From an uncultured Porphyromonadaceae bacterium (GTDB taxonomy: Bacteria > Bacteroidota > Bacteroidia > Bacteroidales > Muribaculaceae), in the NCBI GenBank assembly GCA_900555915.1, contig USNC01000032.1, positions 1 through 10,195 of the forward strand: a DNA stretch of 10,195 nucleotides, in the 5' to 3' direction. The first letter of the stretch is position 1, and every line of letters begins with the position of its first letter. The notes under the pieces are model-generated. The model did not search any database and was not told where the DNA came from. It was given only the letters and a program-made list of their open reading frames with translations. Below are positions 6,392-10,195 of this stretch, piece after piece. Position numbers and translations under genes: made by a program.

Positions 6392-6412
6392 CCTAACGCC
6401 TAACGCCTAACG
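6392..6412 (-). repeat. Three tandem copies of a 7-bp repeat over the znuC stop codon
   Basis: CCTAACG occurs three times in tandem on the plus strand, followed by a partial CCT; on the coding strand the unit is CGTTAGG. The znuC TAG stop (6402-6400) lies inside the array. Two or three units leave the same ending, because the stop falls in the second unit. With a single unit the frame would read on as VRGMRWS before a TAA. Confidence 0.9.
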
Positions 6413-7050
6413 CCTTCATAAATGCCATGGTCCACTATTATGTGGCGGTTGGCCATTCCAGATATCACCGACATTTCGTGGCTAACCAGTATGATGGTAT
6501 GATCCTTGGCAAGAGCCGCCATGATGGAATAGATCTGACGTTCGAATTCCTTGTCGACGTAACTGAGAGGTTCGTCGAGCACTATCACATCCGGCTTTGC
6601 CGCAAGTGCGCGGGCAAGCAAAGTGCGCTGCAGTTGGCCTCCCGACAATTCGCCCACGGTCTGCGAAAGGTAGTCTTCCACCCCGCACAGTGCGGTTATC
6701 TTTCTGAAATTCTCTTCATCCCCGGCGTTCTTGCGATGCAGAAGTCCGGTTATCTGTCCGGAACGTATCGTCTCTTCCACTGTGATTGGAAATGAGGTGT
6801 CGATGTTGCTTTTCTGAGGCAGATATCCGATCCGGAGTCTCGTGGTCTCCGAGTTGCCGTCGTAATATGTCACCTTGCCGGAATCTGCTTTCAGTAGGCG
6901 GAGAAGAACTCTGAGCAAGGTGGTCTTACCTCCTCCGTTCGGACCGGTGATAGCCACAAAATCGCCTTTGCATATGCAAAGCGACACCCGGTCGAGTATT
7001 GTCTTGTGGCCGAACTTTACGGTGACGTCTTCAATCTCGATCAATCTCAT
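6400..7050 (-). CDS. znuC: Metal (zinc-type) ABC transporter ATP-binding protein
   Basis: 216-residue ATPase of a cluster-9 (Mn/Zn) ABC importer. Visible motifs: Walker A GPNGGGKT (36-43), Q-loop Gln79 in YLPQK, signature LSGGQ (135-139), Walker B VIVLDE (155-160), and H-loop His191. YLPQKSNID-x-SFPITVEE after the Walker A is typical of ZnuC and related metal importers. All catalytic residues are present. Its ATG overlaps the znuA frame by 20 bases (7031-7050), indicating tight translational coupling with the binding protein, which supports the zinc or manganese assignment. At 216 residues it is on the short side, ending right after the H-loop region, and the C-terminus runs into a heptanucleotide repeat. 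The cognate membrane permease is not in the window. Confidence 0.92.
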   Translation of the reverse strand: MRLIEIEDVTVKFGHKTILDRVSLCICKGDFVAITGPNGGGKTTLLRVLLRLLKADSGKVTYYDGNSETTRLRIGYLPQKSNIDTSFPITVEETIRSGQITGLLHRKNAGDEENFRKITALCGVEDYLSQTVGELSGGQLQRTLLARALAAKPDVIVLDEPLSYVDKEFERQIYSIMAALAKDHTIILVSHEMSVISGMANRHIIVDHGIYEGVRR

Positions 7051-7915
7051 GGGAAATTCGCATTATGTCGTTGAGCCATCCGGCAGAGTTGAGCGAGACC
7101 TGGATTGTGTCGCATCCCAGTTGCCTGGCAATGTCGCTGTCAGAGGATGAGAGATGCTCCTTTTCCACCACCATCACCCCCGGCCTTGTAGATACCGCTT
7201 CGTCGATACGGTTTTTCATCTGCATCGGCGACACTTCTTTGCCGTTGTCGCTGAGCGAGATCGATCTCACTCCGTAGTCGCGGGAATAATAAGAGAGCGA
7301 CGGATGGCGTATCACTACCGTTTTCCCTTCTATCCCCATTCTCCTTATTGAATCGTCAAGACTCCTCAATCTTGATGCAAGTTCCTTTCCCGCCGTAAGA
7401 TATCTCTCCGATCTATCCGGATATAGCTGAGCGAGTGTCTCTGCCGTGGAAGTGGCGAGCAAGGCGCAGTTGCGTATCGACGTGAGCATATGTGGGTCAA
7501 AGTTGTCGCCATGCCCTCCGTTGCTTTCCTTTTCCTCATGCCCGTGCCCGCCATATATTTTCTCGATTCCGGCCGCGCTGTCGATGACTCTGATATCAGG
7601 GAAATTGTCCGACACGTTGTTGGCGAGCGACTGCTCGAAACCCTGGGTTCCGAGCGTGAGATAGGCGGAGGCGTGGCCGAGCTGTCTCAATGTGGATACA
7701 GAGGGCTGGTACACTTCCGGATCACTGCCCGCTGGAAGAAGAGTCACGACGTCGATGTCGTCTCCCGCTATTTCTTTCACCATCCAGGCCTGCGGCTCGA
7801 AACTGACGGCGATTGCGTCACGGCCATTCTCATGCCCCGCGACACAACCGCCTGCTGTCAGTGCCAGCCCCAAGGCTATGAGGACGGCCTGTCTATTTGA
7901 TTTCTTGAATATCAA
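7031..7915 (-). CDS. znuA: Zinc-type metal-binding lipoprotein (cluster A-I)
   Basis: 294-residue substrate-binding lipoprotein that would capture Zn2+ outside the inner membrane for ZnuC. A basic N-terminus and hydrophobic core end in the lipobox-like AGGC with Cys24. A His-rich loop GGHGHEEKESNGGHGD lies at 122-137, as in zinc-specific family members. Likely metal ligands are His142 in DPHML and His204 in IRHPSLSYY, with an acidic residue near 251. The first ligand position, usually His in D-P-H, is Glu67 in SDPEVYQPS, a change to note. The frame has no ATG before the signal peptide; it opens with TTG at 7915, preceded by GGAG, so a TTG start is my choice. It starts 15 bases after the trpS stop and overlaps znuC by 20 bases. 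Manganese specificity is an alternative. Confidence 0.88.
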   Translation of the reverse strand: MIFKKSNRQAVLIALGLALTAGGCVAGHENGRDAIAVSFEPQAWMVKEIAGDDIDVVTLLPAGSDPEVYQPSVSTLRQLGHASAYLTLGTQGFEQSLANNVSDNFPDIRVIDSAAGIEKIYGGHGHEEKESNGGHGDNFDPHMLTSIRNCALLATSTAETLAQLYPDRSERYLTAGKELASRLRSLDDSIRRMGIEGKTVVIRHPSLSYYSRDYGVRSISLSDNGKEVSPMQMKNRIDEAVSTRPGVMVVEKEHLSSSDSDIARQLGCDTIQVSLNSAGWLNDIMRISHEIDRD

Positions 7916-7930
7916 TTCTCCGGATTACTG

Positions 7931-9043
7931 TTAGATTTTTCTTATGCCCATGATCTCCCTTACTTCTTTCAAAGTCTTCGCGGCATATTCCCGGGCGCGT
8001 TCCGCACCGTTTGCCACAACTTTCGAGAGATATTCGTCGTTGTCGCGTATGTCGAGGATGCGCTGTCTGATAGGGAGTGTGACATTAAGAATGTCTTCGG
8101 CAAGTTGCTTCTTGAGGTCGCCGTAGCGGATGCTGCAGTCGGCATATGCCTTGCGGAAATGGTCGGTGGTGTCTTTGCCGCTGACGAGATCCATAAGTGT
8201 GAAGAGGTTCTCCACCGGTTGCGACACGGGTGAGTTCGGTTCTGTCGGTCCGGCGTCTGTCACGGCGCGCATCACTTTCTTGCGGAGCGTTTTCTCGTCG
8301 TCGATCAGATAGATGCAGTTGCCTTCGCTCTTGCCCATCTTGCCGCTCCCGTCGAGCCCCGGCACCTTTATGGCCTCGCCTCCGAAGTTGAAGTTGACAG
8401 GCTCGTTGAAATAGTCCACTCCATAGAATGAGTTGAAGCGGCGGCCGAAGCGGCGTGTGAGTTCGAGGTGCTGTTCCTGATCCTTGCCTACAGGCACGTA
8501 GTCGGCGTGGTGTATGAGGATATCCACAGCCATCAGGGTGGGGTAGGTGAGAAGGCCGGCGTTGACGCGGGCATTGTTGCCCTGGTTGCCTATGATTTCC
8601 TTTTCTATCTCGTCGCTGTCTGATGTGATGCCGAGGCATTTGCGGGCCTTGTCTTTGAATGAGGCGGTGCGCATAAGTTCGCCGATGCCCACGTGCATGT
8701 TGAGCAGAAGATACATTTCTGAGATCTCGGGTATGTCGCTCTGCACATAAAGGATATTCTTTTCCGGATCAAGTCCGGCTGCCAGATACTCCGCTATGAT
8801 CTGCTTCACACTCTCATGGAGAGCCTTCGGGTCGGGATTGGTGGTGAGGGCGTGAAGGTCGGCGATGAAGTAGCGGCTGTCATAGTCGTCCTGCAGTTTC
8901 ACAAATTTCTGCAGGGCTCCGTAATAATTGCCGAGATGAAGGTTGCCTGTGGAGCGTATACCGCTGAGCACTACCTTCTTGCTGCCGTCAGGACGCAGGT
9001 TGGTCTGCTCTTTTTCTGTATTGGTGGTATTGTCAGAATTCAT
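7931..9043 (-). CDS. trpS: Tryptophanyl-tRNA synthetase
   Basis: Class I synthetase that charges tRNA-Trp in the cytoplasm. The 370 residues include the HIGH-class motif as HLGN (36-39, in STGNLHLGNYYG), the family stretch YFIADLHALTT (58-68), the GDQ-like VGKDQEQHLELTRR (185-198) and the KMSKS motif as KMGKS (235-239). All active-site signatures are intact. An N-terminal extension of about 20 polar residues precedes the Rossmann fold. The ATG at 9043 sits just after a well-formed promoter, leaving a leader of roughly 12 bases, so this is a near-leaderless start; an out-of-frame ATG at 9055 opens a 6-codon frame that overlaps it and is probably incidental. It is followed by znuA after 15 bases, so it appears to head the trpS-znuA-znuC-spmAB unit. 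Confidence 0.97.
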   Translation of the reverse strand: MNSDNTTNTEKEQTNLRPDGSKKVVLSGIRSTGNLHLGNYYGALQKFVKLQDDYDSRYFIADLHALTTNPDPKALHESVKQIIAEYLAAGLDPEKNILYVQSDIPEISEMYLLLNMHVGIGELMRTASFKDKARKCLGITSDSDEIEKEIIGNQGNNARVNAGLLTYPTLMAVDILIHHADYVPVGKDQEQHLELTRRFGRRFNSFYGVDYFNEPVNFNFGGEAIKVPGLDGSGKMGKSEGNCIYLIDDEKTLRKKVMRAVTDAGPTEPNSPVSQPVENLFTLMDLVSGKDTTDHFRKAYADCSIRYGDLKKQLAEDILNVTLPIRQRILDIRDNDEYLSKVVANGAERAREYAAKTLKEVREIMGIRKI

Positions 9044-9074
9044 AATTAATCATTTTTACGCAAAATTAATCATT
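9044..9074 (-). repeat. 11-bp direct repeat around the trpS transcription start
   Basis: AATTAATCATT occurs at 9044-9054 and 9064-9074 in the same orientation, 20 bases start to start, about two helical turns. The outer copy overlaps the promoter -7 box and the inner one ends at the trpS start codon. Spacing and position suit a repressor operator, but AT-rich repetition could be chance. Confidence 0.5.
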
Positions 9075-9092
9075 ATTCCGCAATCCCGCAAA
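9061..9092 (-). promoter_or_regulatory. Bacteroidota-type promoter for trpS
   Basis: The minus strand has TTTG (9092-9089), 20 bases, then TAATTTTG (9068-9061), the same arrangement as the pyr promoter and a close fit to the Bacteroides consensus. Transcription should start near 9055, about 12 bases before the trpS ATG. The remaining 9093-9180, up to the end of the upstream gene, shows no convincing hairpin terminator. Confidence 0.8.
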
Positions 9093-9180
9093 TCTCGCGC
9101 CCTTTTTTGTTAGTAAGTCCCGGAGGAACGCCTTGTAATAAGCCGATATCCCGCGCCATGCTGAATTATGAAATGGGGTC

Positions 9181-10195
9181 TTAATGGCATCCCACTGCGA
9201 TCTTAGTAATTTTATTGTCATAACGTACGAGATATACAGAGGGCGGTAAATCTCTTATTTCATCAAGTTTACAATTGGATCTTACTAAAATTCCGTTTAT
9301 GTCGAATATATCAGCCCTTATTTCCTTTTCATTGAAGATCCCTTCTGCATTGGATGACAGGGTGCCGATCTTAACCTCTGAATCAGGTGTCGTAAGGTTC
9401 TCTCCCGATTTGGAACAAAGCTTGATACCTTCTATTACAATCTGTTTCCCGGCCAACGATTCGCCTGTAAACTCAATTGAGAACAAGTTGCCTTCATTGT
9501 ATTTGAAAACTTCATTTTCAATAGAGAAAAGAATCAACCGATAACGATTGTAGTCAACTTGAGTTAAAGTTAAGGAATGATTCTCTGCTCGTTCGCTTTT
9601 ATGTAGCAAATTCTCATCTGTAGTGATACCTTCCGGACAGATGAAATCCAATTGTAAGGCTGTAATATCGTCTTCATTGGTTAAAGAAGCGTCCAGATAG
9701 AAATGATTGTCCTCGCATCTTCCGATAAAGAACATTTCGTTCGGACTGTAGACGTTTCCAGTCACAGACACTTGCTTCATTCTGTTGTTGGGGTCGTTCG
9801 TGTAGATGTTCATTGTTGTCTCGAATGAACCCGGATAAGATTGCGTTATTTTTGCTGTAATATATTTTTCACTATAGGGATAGATGGTGAACGGCAATTC
9901 AGTGAGGCATTCTGCTACGTCATCATGAAAAACGATATTTTCTATCGTGAGAGGCACTTCTCCTTCGTTTTTAATAAGATACGGCAATGTCTCATTTTCG
10001 TGGTTTGGAACATTTCCCATTTTCCATTCAGATGAAGCGGAGAGAATCGGAGCCTGTATATGAATGTTGCCGGAATATATGTCTGATATCATATTTTCTC
10101 CCGCCGCATTTGCCAGAACTGCTTTTACCGGACTAATTGTGTACATTCCTCCTGTTCCATCGAGTTTCAACTTGAAGGTCAGGATTTCCCCATTG
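9181..10195 (-). CDS. Secreted cohesin/ASH-domain protein, C-terminal part (runs off the edge)
   Basis: The frame is open to the right edge, so only the last 337 codons are seen; there is no genuine start in view (a TTG at 10170 is internal). In order: the end of a cohesin-like module (GEILTFKLKL to KAVLANAAGENM, residues up to about 35), an ASH/Hydin-like beta domain (about 60-145, LPYLIKNEGEVPLTIENIVF), a second cohesin-like module (about 147-268, with GNLFSIEFTGESLAGKQIVI), and a C-terminal tail IFDINGILVRS to DLPPSVYLVRYDNK (288-320) typical of type IX secretion sorting domains. The numbering counts from 10170. Such proteins are exported and often held at the cell surface in Bacteroidota. 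The coding sequence is AT-richer than trpS. Function and substrate are not apparent. Confidence 0.75.
   Translation of the reverse strand, partial: NGEILTFKLKLDGTGGMYTISPVKAVLANAAGENMISDIYSGNIHIQAPILSASSEWKMGNVPNHENETLPYLIKNEGEVPLTIENIVFHDDVAECLTELPFTIYPYSEKYITAKITQSYPGSFETTMNIYTNDPNNRMKQVSVTGNVYSPNEMFFIGRCEDNHFYLDASLTNEDDITALQLDFICPEGITTDENLLHKSERAENHSLTLTQVDYNRYRLILFSIENEVFKYNEGNLFSIEFTGESLAGKQIVIEGIKLCSKSGENLTTPDSEVKIGTLSSNAEGIFNEKEIRADIFDINGILVRSNCKLDEIRDLPPSVYLVRYDNKITKIAVGCH

Noticed and set aside
10168..10170. TTG as the start of the right-edge gene
   Set aside because: The reading frame stays open to the window edge and the residues upstream (NGEILTFK) continue the domain, so the gene is partial.
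1..10195. CRISPR array, tRNA or rRNA genes, complete insertion sequence
   Set aside because: No regularly spaced repeats, cloverleaf sequences, rRNA segments or transposase frames were seen on either strand.

Overview
The window reads as a draft-assembly contig end from a gut-type Bacteroidota, most likely order Bacteroidales. The evidence is two near-perfect Bacteroidota-type promoters (TTTG, 20-bp spacer, TAATTTTG), a C-terminal segment resembling a type IX secretion sorting signal, a fused SpmA-SpmB membrane protein, and house-keeping proteins of Bacteroidales type. The family-level placement (perhaps Muribaculaceae) is a guess. Every gene I can support is on the minus strand. The first 32 bases are not genomic: they are Illumina Nextera transposase adapter.

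Layout from left to right (transcription runs right to left). 33-2522 holds the end of a pyrimidine operon, read as dihydroorotase (pyrC), then carA, then the first nine codons of carB, cut by the adapter. Upstream of pyrC (2523-2768) is a leader with a strong promoter, a possible 17-codon leader peptide, and an intrinsic terminator that sits between promoter and gene, which suggests attenuation. 2769-5014 is an AT-richer three-gene block: two paralogous proteins with an Imm26-like N-terminus, flanking an unrecognised 193-residue protein. No toxin or recombinase is visible, so it resembles an orphan immunity cassette, although the family assignment is tentative. 5109-9043 is a probable operon read as trpS, znuA (zinc-binding lipoprotein), znuC (ABC ATPase), then a SpmA-SpmB fusion. 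No membrane permease gene is present. 9181 to the right edge is the C-terminal part of a large secreted protein with two cohesin-like modules, an ASH/Hydin-like domain and a type IX sorting-like tail.

Functionally, CarA-CarB supply carbamoyl phosphate and PyrC closes the dihydroorotate ring, so the left operon is de novo UMP synthesis. The right operon couples a tRNA synthetase with zinc uptake parts, with a well-formed promoter and an 11-bp direct repeat at the trpS start. The middle block is the accessory part of the window. The best leads are the pyr leader and the immunity-like pair with its conserved 3' ends.
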